Positions 1-7,745 of a stretch of 64,000 nt of DNA are shown here, in pieces. Each line of letters starts with the position of its first letter. Position 1 is the first letter of the stretch. The position numbers and the translations under genes are program-made. Where the stretch lies: NCBI RefSeq assembly GCF_026230175.1, contig NZ_CP104208.1:992001-1056000 (forward strand). The letters run 5' to 3'. Under the pieces are notes generated by a model. The model made no database searches and was not told the origin of the DNA. It worked only from the letters and a program-made list of their open reading frames with translations. This DNA comes from Desulfovibrio mangrovi. Its GTDB lineage: Bacteria > Desulfobacterota > Desulfovibrionia > Desulfovibrionales > Desulfovibrionaceae.

Positions 1-2
1 GC

Positions 3-740
3 TACAAGCCGCTGTGTCGCAAGTTCCGTATCAACATGGATGATCTTCGGGAGTATCTTGAACTCATCCAGACCCTTGATCCCATGCCGGGTGCCAGTTT
101 CGGCAGCAGCGAACCTCAGTATGTGGCACCGGATGTATTCGTGCACAAATATGACGGAGAGTTCGTCATCATTCTCAACGAAGAAGGTCTGCCAAGTCTG
201 CAACTTTCTGATATAGTTGATACTCTTCCTGTGGTGACAGGATCTGACAAGGATTATTTCCAGGAGAAGATGCGTTCTGCTTCATGGCTCATCAAGAGCC
301 TGCATCAGCGCCAGCGCACGCTCTACAAGGTTATGGAGAGTATCGTAAAATATCAGCGCGGCTTCTTCGAGGAAGGTGTAACCGCACTCAAGCCTTTGAT
401 TCTCAAGGATATCGCTGACGATATCGGTATGCATGAATCCACGGTCAGCCGTATTACCACCAGTAAATACGTGGCGACCCCGCACGGAATTTTCGAGCTG
501 AAGTTCTTCTTCAACAGCGCCATCGGTATGGATGATGGCAGCTCCGTAGGCTCTGAGAGCGTTAAGGCCCTCATTAAGCAGCTTATTGGCGACGAAAATC
601 CCAAACGTCCGCTCAGCGATGAGCGCATCGGTGAAATTCTCAAAGAAAAATTGCAATTGAATATTGCCCGAAGAACCGTTGCGAAGTATCGTACAGCTAT
701 GGACATCCCTTCATCGTCCAAGCGGAAGTCCGCTTTTTAA
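3..740 (+). CDS. rpoN: RNA polymerase sigma-54 factor, C-terminal part (5' end outside window)
   Basis: This is the C-terminal ~245 residues of sigma-54, which directs RNA polymerase to -24/-12 promoters and needs an AAA+ activator to open DNA. The reading frame is open from base 3, so the first ATG at 36 is internal and the true start lies upstream of the window. The core-binding region is followed by a helix-turn-helix segment (DIADDIGMHESTVSRITTSK). The RpoN box appears as ARRTVAKYR close to the stop and recognises the -24 element. It is the first visible gene of a run continuing with hpf, ptsN and rapZ, the classic rpoN neighbourhood in proteobacteria. The family is clear; only the N-terminus is missing. 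Confidence 0.95.
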   Translation, partial: YKPLCRKFRINMDDLREYLELIQTLDPMPGASFGSSEPQYVAPDVFVHKYDGEFVIILNEEGLPSLQLSDIVDTLPVVTGSDKDYFQEKMRSASWLIKSLHQRQRTLYKVMESIVKYQRGFFEEGVTALKPLILKDIADDIGMHESTVSRITTSKYVATPHGIFELKFFFNSAIGMDDGSSVGSESVKALIKQLIGDENPKRPLSDERIGEILKEKLQLNIARRTVAKYRTAMDIPSSSKRKSAF

Positions 741-803
741 CGGAGGGAGCTTCCGGCAGCGCCGGGTCGGGTTGGAGGCAACCTCAAAGACGTGAGAGGC
801 ATA

Positions 804-820
804 ACTGCACAAAGTGCAGT
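804..820 (+). other. perfect 7 bp hairpin in the hpf leader
   Basis: ACTGCAC-AAA-GTGCAGT forms a perfect stem 25 bases before the hpf start and just upstream of its ribosome binding site. No T tract follows, so it is not a terminator. It could be an mRNA stability or translation element; that role is inferred. Confidence 0.45.
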
Positions 821-845
821 ATCTCGAACATTTAAGGAGGCATAT

Positions 846-1385
846 ATGAACATCGCATTCACATTCAAGAACTTCGAGCCTTCCGATCATCTGAAGAAGT
901 ATGCCCGCCGTCGTTTTGAAAAGCTTGGCAAGTTCCTGCAGCCGCACGGTAAGTCGGAAATGCAGGTGGGAATGAGCGTTGACAATTACCGTCACAGAAT
1001 TGATGTGACGCTGGTTGCCGACAACCTGAACCTCTCTGCCAATGAGAAGTCTGAAGATATGTATGCAACGGTTGACCTGGTCTTTGACAAGCTCTCTTCC
1101 CAGGTGAAGAAGCATGTGGAGAAGGGCAAGGATCACCGTCGCGGTGCAGAGATGGCTCTGCGTGAAGACATCTTCAGCTATGCTGATACCGGTGCCGGTC
1201 GCGAACGTACCATTGTCGGTACTGACCGCTTTACCCCCAAGCCGATGGGGATTGACGAAGCCGCTCTGCAGCTCGACTCCCTGGACTATGAGTTCCTTGT
1301 GTTCCTGAATGCCGAGACGGAGCGCGTAAACGTCATCTACCGTCGTGAAAACGGAGACTTCGGTCTCATTGATCCGACCTTCTAG
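846..1385 (+). CDS. hpf: ribosome hibernation promoting factor, long form
   Basis: This 179-residue protein is the long form of HPF. It binds the 30S decoding centre and promotes 100S ribosome dimers when growth stops. The N-terminal ~100 residues carry the HPF/RaiA fold (start MNIAFTFKNFEPSDHLKKYA), and the C-terminal ~60 residues (from about IVGTDRFTPKPMGIDEAALQ) are the dimerisation domain that distinguishes long HPF. The ATG at 846 is chosen because AAGGAGG sits at 834-840; a GTG 54 bases upstream has no such site and adds residues not found in the family. Position between rpoN and ptsN is typical. Confidence 0.93.
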   Translation: MNIAFTFKNFEPSDHLKKYARRRFEKLGKFLQPHGKSEMQVGMSVDNYRHRIDVTLVADNLNLSANEKSEDMYATVDLVFDKLSSQVKKHVEKGKDHRRGAEMALREDIFSYADTGAGRERTIVGTDRFTPKPMGIDEAALQLDSLDYEFLVFLNAETERVNVIYRRENGDFGLIDPTF

Positions 1386-1396
1386 GATTCTGAAAA

Positions 1397-1846
1397 ATGA
1401 AACTGGGTGATTACCTGGATAAAGAAATGATTCTGCCCGAGCTGACCGCCAGCACCAAAGAGGAGGTGCTGGCGGAGCTCGTTGCGGCCGTGGTCAAGGC
1501 AAACCCGAATCTGGACAGTGAGCGTGTTCTCGCTGTTCTCAAGGAACGGGAAAGCCTCGGAACCACAGGCATAGGCGATGGCATTGCCATCCCGCACGGC
1601 AAGCTCGACACTCTGGACAAGATTATCCTCGTTGCTGGCCGCAGTACTTCCGGCGTGGACTTTGAATCGCTGGATTTCAAGCTCTGCAATATCTTCTTTC
1701 TTGTCCTTGCTCCGGAACAGGTGGCCGGAGTACATCTGCGCATTCTGGCTCAGATTTCCCGCCTGCTGAAGGACAAGGAATTCAGAAACGCCATTATGTC
1801 TGCCTCCGGCGTTGATGAACTCTGGCAGCTTCTTGCCGACGCCTGA
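1397..1846 (+). CDS. ptsN: PTS IIA-like nitrogen regulatory protein PtsN
   Basis: This 149-residue protein is an EIIA of the fructose/mannitol fold. It takes phosphate from NPr/HPr and acts as a regulator rather than as a sugar transporter. The phosphorylated histidine is His67 in the motif GIGDGIAIPHGKLD. The gene follows hpf by 11 bases and precedes rapZ by 14, so the three are probably co-transcribed with rpoN. Further PTS components start 1 kb downstream, so the protein could also cross-talk with the mannose-type EIIA and EIIB there. Confidence 0.92.
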   Translation: MKLGDYLDKEMILPELTASTKEEVLAELVAAVVKANPNLDSERVLAVLKERESLGTTGIGDGIAIPHGKLDTLDKIILVAGRSTSGVDFESLDFKLCNIFFLVLAPEQVAGVHLRILAQISRLLKDKEFRNAIMSASGVDELWQLLADA

Positions 1847-1860
1847 GGACGCCACGCATT

Positions 1861-2748
1861 ATGGACTCTACTTCTCCGTCATTTCCCGTCCTTGTCGTCA
1901 CCGGGTTGTCCGGTGGCGGCAAGAGTACCGTTCTCAAGGTCTTCGAGGATCTGCGTTACTATACGATTGACGGACTCCCCGTATCCCTCGCCATGCAGTT
2001 GGTCTCCATTCTTGATGAACGGAGTCTGGCCAAGTATCGTGGTCTGGTGCTGGGAATGGACCTGCGCCATTTCGAGTTCGACAGCGGTTTTCATGCCATT
2101 CTGCAGGCAATGCGGGACAAGGGGGTGGCTCCTGCGATCATATTCATGGAAGCACGGCCCGACGTAATAGTCCGTCGTTACAAGGAAACACGTCGTCCGC
2201 ATCCTCTTGAGAGCGGCGGACTGGGCCTTGAACAAGCCATGGAGACTGAACGTAAGCTGCTTGAGCCGGTCCGCGCCATGGCCGATCTTGTAATCGATAC
2301 TTCCGATTATTCCATTCATGATATAAGGCGGGTCATCCAGCAGAAATGGACCATTATCGAGGGCAACAGGCGCAGCATGCGCGTGCATTTGTTGACCTTC
2401 GGCTTCAAGTACGGCACACCTGCCGAGGCCGATATGGTGTTCGACCTGCGTTTTCTGCCTAACCCTCATCATGAACCGGATCTTCGGCCCCTTTCCGGAA
2501 AAGACCCCGTCATATCAAAGTATGTGCTCGGTTCCGGCGTGGGGAAGGAATATCTGGAGCGTCTGACAGAATTCCTGCACTTCACGTTGACGCAGATGGA
2601 GTCTGAAGGGCGTTACCGCGCCACAGTCGCCATTGGCTGCACGGGGGGCAGGCACCGGTCGGTCGCCGCAGCTGAAGCCCTTTTTGAGGCTTTGAAAAAC
2701 TTTGATTTTGCTGTATCCATTGAGCACCGGCATATGGAGCTGGTCTAG
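1861..2748 (+). CDS. rapZ: RNase adapter / nucleotide-binding protein RapZ
   Basis: This 295-residue protein belongs to the RapZ (YvcJ/YhbJ) family. In E. coli it directs RNase E to the GlmZ small RNA and so controls amino-sugar synthesis. The Walker A motif GLSGGGKST lies near residue 15. The C-terminal half carries the conserved block around GCTGGRHRSV, the fold tied to RNA and small-molecule sensing. The start has GAGGA just upstream and lies 14 bases after ptsN. Whether GlmZ-like RNA exists in this organism cannot be seen here, so the target RNA is unknown. Confidence 0.92.
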   Translation: MDSTSPSFPVLVVTGLSGGGKSTVLKVFEDLRYYTIDGLPVSLAMQLVSILDERSLAKYRGLVLGMDLRHFEFDSGFHAILQAMRDKGVAPAIIFMEARPDVIVRRYKETRRPHPLESGGLGLEQAMETERKLLEPVRAMADLVIDTSDYSIHDIRRVIQQKWTIIEGNRRSMRVHLLTFGFKYGTPAEADMVFDLRFLPNPHHEPDLRPLSGKDPVISKYVLGSGVGKEYLERLTEFLHFTLTQMESEGRYRATVAIGCTGGRHRSVAAAEALFEALKNFDFAVSIEHRHMELV

Positions 2749-2804
2749 CTTCGTCAGAACGCACTTTTTGCCTATTATTTCCGCCGGTGGAGAATACTGC
2801 CCAC

Positions 2805-3242
2805 ATGACTGAATCCATTAAAGAAGTTGCCCCTGTCGGCGTGGTTATCGTTACCCACGCTGATTACGGTTCCGCTCTGCTGCGTGCTGCGGAAGTCATT
2901 CTTGGTACGCAGGACGACTGCGGTACGGTGAGTGTTGACGGTACGCAGGAAGTTGCGCAGACCGTTGCCCGCCTCAAGGAAACCGTTGCCCGTGTAGACA
3001 AGGGCAGGGGAGTTCTCATTCTCACCGACATGTTTGGTGGCACCCCCACCAACCTGAGCCTTTCTCTGCTCAGTTCCGGCAATGTTGAAGTGCTTACGGG
3101 GGTGAACCTTCCCATGCTGCTCAAAGTGTTCGGTTGCCGGAAGATGGATCTGCATAAACTGGCGGAAGAAGCCAAGACTGCGGGCGACAAGGGAATTGTC
3201 GTGGCAGGCGAAGTGCTGCGCCGAAAGGTTAAACACGGGTAG
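2805..3242 (+). CDS. PTS mannose/fructose family EIIA domain protein
   Basis: This is a ~145-residue stand-alone EIIA of the mannose (AgaF/ManX) type. The phosphoryl-accepting histidine is His18 in GVVIVTHADYGSALL, and the TDMFGGTPTNLSL motif is characteristic of the fold. The protein would accept phosphate from HPr and pass it to the EIIB encoded 6 bases downstream. Two in-frame ATG codons exist, at 2787 and 2805. The second is preferred because a GGTGGAG stretch precedes it and homologues start close to the first strand. No sugar is identifiable, and no EIID gene is present, so transport of a sugar is uncertain. Confidence 0.85.
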   Translation: MTESIKEVAPVGVVIVTHADYGSALLRAAEVILGTQDDCGTVSVDGTQEVAQTVARLKETVARVDKGRGVLILTDMFGGTPTNLSLSLLSSGNVEVLTGVNLPMLLKVFGCRKMDLHKLAEEAKTAGDKGIVVAGEVLRRKVKHG

Positions 3243-3248
3243 CGCGCC

Positions 3249-3710
3249 ATGCAGTGGGTTCGTATAGACAACAGGCTCATACACGGGCAAGTCATCGAAA
3301 CCTGGCTGCCCTACACACGCGCAAAGCGCCTTCTGGTCGTCAATGATGAAATGGCGGCCGATGATTTGCAGCAGCAGATCGCCTCACTGGCTGTTCCCGG
3401 CCGCATCAAGGCAGATTTCATTCACGTGCACTCCCTCAAGGATTACGCAACAAAGCATGCTGGCGAGATGCAGGATACCCTGGTTCTCGTAGCTAATTGC
3501 GGTGATGCGAGGCGTATTCTCGAGAATGGTTTTTCCTTTTCTGTGCTGAATATCGGCAATCTTCATTATTCCCCGGGCAAGAAGCAGCTATGCGCTCATG
3601 TGGCCGTAACCGAGGAAGATGAGGCCTGTCTGCGCTTTTTCTGCAAACGCAGCGTTGAGCTGGACTTCCGATGTGTTCCCAATGAGCCGGTCCAAGTCAA
3701 GGGGTGGTAA
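3249..3710 (+). CDS. PTS mannose/sorbose family EIIB protein
   Basis: This 153-residue protein is an EIIB of the mannose/sorbose family. The phosphorylated histidine is His12 in RIDNRLIHGQVIETW, the family signature. It would receive phosphate from the upstream EIIA and pass it to a substrate bound by EIIC. The gene starts 6 bases after EIIA and is followed after 2 bases by the EIIC start, so translation of the three is probably coupled. Because the EIIC frame is interrupted and no EIID is visible, the set may serve signalling rather than sugar import. Confidence 0.88.
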   Translation: MQWVRIDNRLIHGQVIETWLPYTRAKRLLVVNDEMAADDLQQQIASLAVPGRIKADFIHVHSLKDYATKHAGEMQDTLVLVANCGDARRILENGFSFSVLNIGNLHYSPGKKQLCAHVAVTEEDEACLRFFCKRSVELDFRCVPNEPVQVKGW

Positions 3711-3712
3711 TA

Positions 3713-4404
3713 ATGGATAGTCTTCTTCCTTCCGTCCTCTGGGTAGCTCCCCTCGCTTTTTTTTTGCCTTCTCGTCTGTTCTGCGATTTGCGCTGAATTT
3801 TGGCTTTCTGGAGCGCCCGCTCGCTGCCGGCTTCCTGTGGGGAGTCGCAACAGGAGAATGGGCGCTGGCCATTCACGTTGCCATTTTCTTTGAGCTCATC
3901 TGGCTCGACCTGTTCCCCGCCGGTACGTACATTCCCCCCAATGCTGTAGCCTCAATGCTGCTTACTCTGGGTGTTTCTCGCTACTTCAATATTCAGGACG
4001 CCTCGCTGCTTGCTTTTCCCATGCTTGTCAGCCTGCCTGCCGCATTGCTTGCATCACGTATTGAATACTGGCAGCGCAAAATGCAGAACGCCGGGTACAA
4101 CCGGCTTATCCAGTGGGGCAGAAAAGATGTGGAGGACAGCGAGCCGGGCCGGATTCTTTTCCGCTCACTCCTGCAATCCTTTGTCATGCATGTGGCGTTC
4201 TTCTGTCTCTGTCAGCTTGTGCTTATTGGCACGATCAGAGGTTTGTCCTGGTATCTTGGTCACCTGCCGGTAATTAATGGGGTGGAGTGGCTGCATCTCT
4301 GGTTCGTTGCAGGGCTTGGCGGCGTCATGTCTCTTCGTGTCCGACGTTCCTACTTCGTATTCGCGCTCGGCCTTGTCTCCATTGTCCTGATCGGCATTGC
4401 CTGA
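3713..4404 (+). CDS. PTS EIIC (sorbose/mannose type), apparent -1 frameshift at a T9 run
   Basis: The product is a membrane EIIC component, but it is not readable in one frame. From the ATG at 3713 the frame gives MDSLLPSVLWVAPLAFF and then reaches TGA at 3794-3796. The rest of the protein lies in the -1 frame and runs to TGA at 4402-4404 (for example GEWALAIHVAIFFELIWLDL and SLPAALLASRIEYW). Both frames are open across the nine T bases at 3757-3765, so one backward slip there would give ~230 residues, about the family length, with several hydrophobic segments. The break may be a sequencing error, a real mutation, a phase-variable tract, or polymerase/ribosome slippage. The downstream part is well conserved in character, which argues against long-standing decay. 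Confidence 0.75.
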
Positions 4405-4462
4405 TTTCGCTTTGAACTTCTGATTTTTCCAAAAAAAATGGGGCCTACCCCCTTGCTCCCAC

Positions 4463-4499
4463 TTGGCAGACTTTTATGTTTGTGCTATTTGGCACAAAC
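4463..4499 (+). promoter_or_regulatory. sigma-70-type promoter overlapped by a CRP/FNR-like palindrome, upstream of ppaC
   Basis: A -35 element TTGGCA (4463-4468), a 17-base spacer and an extended -10 (TGC-TATTTG, hexamer 4486-4491) form a plausible promoter. A perfect inverted repeat GTTTGTGC-N6-GCACAAAC spans 4478-4499 and is centred on the -10 hexamer. Its TGTGC-N6-GCACA core has the layout of a CRP/FNR-superfamily operator. A dimer bound there would block the promoter. The ppaC start codon lies 60 bases downstream. Confidence 0.5.
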
Positions 4500-4558
4500 T
4501 ATTTTAGGAAGAAGGCGAGCTAATCGCATAGTCAAACCCAATTTGGAGGAGTTTTACC

Positions 4559-5479
4559 ATGGCAATTCTCGTTATGGGTCATATGAACCCCGATACCGAC
4601 TCTATCATTTCCGCTATCGCTATCGCTGACCTGCTCAGCAAGCGCGGCATGGAAGCCAAGGCTGTTGCTCAGGGCGAAGTGACCCCCGAGTCCGCTTTCG
4701 TTCTCGCAAAGTTCGGCCTGACCGCTCCCGAAGTTGTTACTTCCGTTGCCGGCCAGAAGCTGTGGCTCGTTGACACCACCGACGGTGCTCAGCTGCCCGC
4801 AGACATCAAGGACGCTGAAGTTGTTGGCGTTGCCGACCACCACAAGCTGGGTGACGTAACTACCTCCAACCCCCTCGAAATGTGGGTATGGCCCGTAGGC
4901 TGCTGCGGCACCGTTATCAAGGCCATGTACGACTTCTACGGTGTTGAAGTGCCCAAGGGCATCGCAGGCGGCCTGCTCTGCGCCATCCTGTCCGATACCG
5001 TTATGTTCAAGTCCGTTACCACCACCGATGCTGACAAGAAGGCTGTTGCCGAACTCGCAGCTATCGCCGGCGTAACCGACACCACCGCAGTGGGCATGGA
5101 AATGTTCAAGGTGAAGTCTGCTGTTGACGGCGCTTCCATGGAATCCCTCGTATTCCGTGACTACAAGGACTTCGACATGAACGGCAACAAGGTTGGCATC
5201 GGCCAGCTCGAAGTTGTTGACCTGTCCATGCTGGACGCAGTGAAGGACGGCCTGTACGCAGAAATCCAGAAGGTGAAGGCTGCTGGCCGTCACTCTGTAT
5301 TCCTGCTCCTGACCGACATCATGAAGGAAGGCTCTGAAATGCTGATCGTTTCCGACGATCCTTCCGTAGTTGGTAAGGCCTTCGGCGTTGAAGCAACCGG
5401 CAAGAGCGTATGGCTCGACGGCGTTATGAGCCGTAAGAAGCAGGTTGTTCCCAACTTCGAAAAGGCTTTCAAGGGCTAA
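4559..5479 (+). CDS. ppaC: manganese-dependent inorganic pyrophosphatase (family II)
   Basis: This 306-residue family II pyrophosphatase hydrolyses PPi to phosphate with Mn or Co. In sulfate reducers that would pull sulfate activation by ATP sulfurylase forward, a role known for the group and only inferred here. The DHH-superfamily motifs are visible: MGHMNPDTDS at residue 6, VDTTD, and the DHH signature in VGVADHHKLGDV. The C-terminal substrate-binding motif SRKKQ is present. There are no inserted CBS domains. A strong GGAGGAG precedes the ATG. Codon use is very biased, suggesting high expression, and a terminator follows immediately. Confidence 0.95.
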   Translation: MAILVMGHMNPDTDSIISAIAIADLLSKRGMEAKAVAQGEVTPESAFVLAKFGLTAPEVVTSVAGQKLWLVDTTDGAQLPADIKDAEVVGVADHHKLGDVTTSNPLEMWVWPVGCCGTVIKAMYDFYGVEVPKGIAGGLLCAILSDTVMFKSVTTTDADKKAVAELAAIAGVTDTTAVGMEMFKVKSAVDGASMESLVFRDYKDFDMNGNKVGIGQLEVVDLSMLDAVKDGLYAEIQKVKAAGRHSVFLLLTDIMKEGSEMLIVSDDPSVVGKAFGVEATGKSVWLDGVMSRKKQVVPNFEKAFKG

Positions 5480-5504
5480 TCAAACAGCCTGTTGATTGAA
5501 TGCC

Positions 5505-5536
5505 AAGGCCCGGTGCGTTTCGCACCGGGCCTTTTG
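5505..5536 (+). terminator. Rho-independent terminator after ppaC
   Basis: An 11 bp GC-rich stem GGCCCGGTGCG (5507-5517), a TTT loop and the complementary arm (5521-5531) are followed by a short T run. It ends the single-gene ppaC transcript 28 bases after the stop codon. Confidence 0.85.
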
Positions 5537-5559
5537 TGTTCAGTGGGGCAGCAGCAAGC

Positions 5560-6681
5560 TTATCGCCGGATTCGGCTCAAGGCAACGCAACGCATTTCGC
5601 GAAGCCGTATGCCTGATTCCGGCCCCTTGTTCCGAAGCTCATCCGGCAGAACGACATTAAGGATTACCTCCCGGTCCTTACTCATGGTGTCAGAATGGTC
5701 AACGCCGCAGTCAGCCTTGATCAGTCGGCAAAATGATTCCAGCAGGCTGTGCTTGTTGATTTCCATGAGCAGGTCCACGCGTGTGCCAGCTTTTAACGAC
5801 GGGTATGCTCCGCATTTCATATGTTGCCGAGCGGCAACCATGCCCGCCCGCATGAGTCTGTTGGAAAGCTTTAGGCGAGTTCCAAGTGCCCATGCCTCTT
5901 CCTCTCCCCGGTGTTCATGCTTATAATGATGAGGAAGCACTTCTGCCGGAGTCTTTGTTTTACCCAAATCATGACAGAGAGCCATGTAAACGGCTGTTGG
6001 GTCGCCCGCACATTGATCCATGACCTGCGCCGTGTGGACCAGCACGCTCTCCCGATGATAGGGTAGGGGGCCTGCCGGAACATCGGCCGCGCCTTGCAGT
6101 TCCTTGAACCATGGGCTCAGGCAGTTTGCCTCCTGCAGGACTCGAATGAATGTGCCGGGCATGGAAGTGTGCAGGGCCTTGAATAGTTCGCCTGCCACAC
6201 GTTCCGGTGTCATCTGGTCAAGGATGCCGGAAGAGCCGATGTCGCGCATTTGTTGCAGCAGATCCGGGTGGATGGTGAATTCCGGGAGGTCTGCAGCAAA
6301 GCGGGCAGCTCTGAAAACACGTATGGGATCATCCTGTAGTGCGGTCGGATTGGTTGCCCTCAGTGTTCGGTTGCGCATATCCGCAAATGCCTGAGGATGA
6401 GCATAGAGTTTGCCGTTTGGATCAAGCGCAAGGGCGTTGATTGTAAAATCCCGCAACAACAGGTCTTCGTGGATAGACTTTCCACGTAGTGGGGCATGTT
6501 CAAGGCCATGAAGTATGCAGATTGAAAAATCATTTCCAGCCTTGCGTGCCGAGGGATTGCGGCATATAAACCCTTCCACGGTGTCCGCGAAGGCATAATC
6601 ATATTCGTGCGGAGTGCGCCCGAGCAGTATATCCCTGACAGCTCCGCCCACTAAATATTCTTCCATTCCGGTAGTATGCAT
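5560..6681 (-). CDS. cca: CCA-adding type tRNA nucleotidyltransferase with HD domain
   Basis: This 373-residue class II nucleotidyltransferase resembles bacterial CCA enzymes and would add C and/or A to tRNA 3' ends. The head motif YLVGGAVRDILLGR is followed by the metal site, which reads E26-Y27-D28 instead of the usual D-x-D. Other family motifs are RDFTINALAL (about residue 78), DDPIRVFRAARFA and TPERVAGELFKAL. An HD phosphohydrolase motif (ALCHDLGKTKTP) lies near residue 237, as in the E. coli type. A second nucleotidyltransferase, fused to DHH and CBS domains, lies at 47185-50052. The two may therefore split CC-adding, A-adding or poly(A) work, as reported for other deltaproteobacteria; which does what cannot be told from sequence alone. 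Confidence 0.85.
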   Translation of the reverse strand: MHTTGMEEYLVGGAVRDILLGRTPHEYDYAFADTVEGFICRNPSARKAGNDFSICILHGLEHAPLRGKSIHEDLLLRDFTINALALDPNGKLYAHPQAFADMRNRTLRATNPTALQDDPIRVFRAARFAADLPEFTIHPDLLQQMRDIGSSGILDQMTPERVAGELFKALHTSMPGTFIRVLQEANCLSPWFKELQGAADVPAGPLPYHRESVLVHTAQVMDQCAGDPTAVYMALCHDLGKTKTPAEVLPHHYKHEHRGEEEAWALGTRLKLSNRLMRAGMVAARQHMKCGAYPSLKAGTRVDLLMEINKHSLLESFCRLIKADCGVDHSDTMSKDREVILNVVLPDELRNKGPESGIRLREMRCVALSRIRR

Positions 6682-6746
6682 GTAGCCTATTCCGATGATC
6701 TTATTCGTTAAAAGCTTGATGACGGCATTCTATCAGGTGTGGCGTA

Positions 6747-7682
6747 ATGTTGTATATCCTTAAAGACGGTCTTTCTGATGTGGCTTCGCCCCTTTCTCCA
6801 GAGGAGTTGGCAGACTCCTCTCCGGTGTGGGGTGATGAAATACGCAGTGCCCGATGGGCAGAGTGCGAGTTGAACGGGCTCCGGCTGTGGGCAACCTCTG
6901 ATCTTTCTGTCCGGAAAGAGGAGAGGGGCAGTGCGGAGGCTGAACAATCCGTATTCATATGCGGTGCCTGCTCATCTAGTCTGGATGTTGTACGGATTCT
7001 GGCGCGGGAAGGACTTGTTTCGGAGTGGGATTCAGTTCTGGCTCTATCGCAATCTGCCGGACGGGGGCAGTTGCGCAGGCCGTGGAGTTCTCCTGCCGGT
7101 AACATCTATTCCGCACTCAGGCTGCCGTATGGGACTCCCCATCTGGATGACATCGCTTCGCTGACTGTGGGCTATCTGTTGGCAGAGGCATTCAGCGCGC
7201 AGGGTGTGCGCGTGGCGTTGAAATGGCCGAATGATTTGTTGCTGGGAGATAAGAAAACAGGCGGAATTTTGCTGGAAGATGTTGGTGGGGCGTTGTTCGC
7301 CGGAATAGGCGTAAACGTCGTATCCAGCCCCCCTGTGAGAGAGCTGAGGGATGGTTGGGCTGTGCCCGCTACGAACCTGAGGGAAGAAGGCTTTGACCTT
7401 TCCGTGACGACCTTGTGGCAAACGCTTGTGAATCAGGTACGTTTTTGTTATGAGACGCAGGTTGTTCGCTGCAACAGAGAAGAGTTGACTAGACGCGTGC
7501 AATTACATCTTGCCTGGGTGGGCCGTGAAATCATCATTCACGGTGGAGATGAGGAGTATCGTCCGGGCAGGCTATTGGGTGTCAACGAAAACGGAGCGCT
7601 CCGTCTTCTCCTGTCCGGTCACGAATATGCTGTTCATTCAGGCAGCATTGCCCTCTCGTCACATACAGACCTTCCCATTTGA
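6747..7682 (+). CDS. birA: biotin--[acetyl-CoA-carboxylase] ligase (BirA, without HTH)
   Basis: This 311-residue biotin protein ligase activates biotin with ATP and attaches it to a lysine of carboxylase carrier domains. The biotin/AMP-binding motif reads SAGRGQLRRPWSSPAGNIY and the second catalytic block is ALKWPNDLLLGDKKTGGILLE-like, both typical. The first ~85 residues are not a helix-turn-helix and match no domain I recognise, so it is probably not a DNA-binding repressor. The gene ends 63 bases before pyruvate carboxylase, a biotin enzyme and its obvious substrate, so the pair is likely an operon. It is divergent from cca. Confidence 0.9.
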   Translation: MLYILKDGLSDVASPLSPEELADSSPVWGDEIRSARWAECELNGLRLWATSDLSVRKEERGSAEAEQSVFICGACSSSLDVVRILAREGLVSEWDSVLALSQSAGRGQLRRPWSSPAGNIYSALRLPYGTPHLDDIASLTVGYLLAEAFSAQGVRVALKWPNDLLLGDKKTGGILLEDVGGALFAGIGVNVVSSPPVRELRDGWAVPATNLREEGFDLSVTTLWQTLVNQVRFCYETQVVRCNREELTRRVQLHLAWVGREIIIHGGDEEYRPGRLLGVNENGALRLLLSGHEYAVHSGSIALSSHTDLPI

Positions 7683-7745
7683 TGTTTCGGCTCGCCCTTT
7701 AACCCGGTGGCACTATGTCTCCGGATATTGGTATACGAGGATTGA

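Noticed and set aside
4425-4440. T-rich then A-rich stretch after EIIC as a terminator
   Set aside because: The arms are too short (TTTTT / AAAAA) and no stable stem forms.
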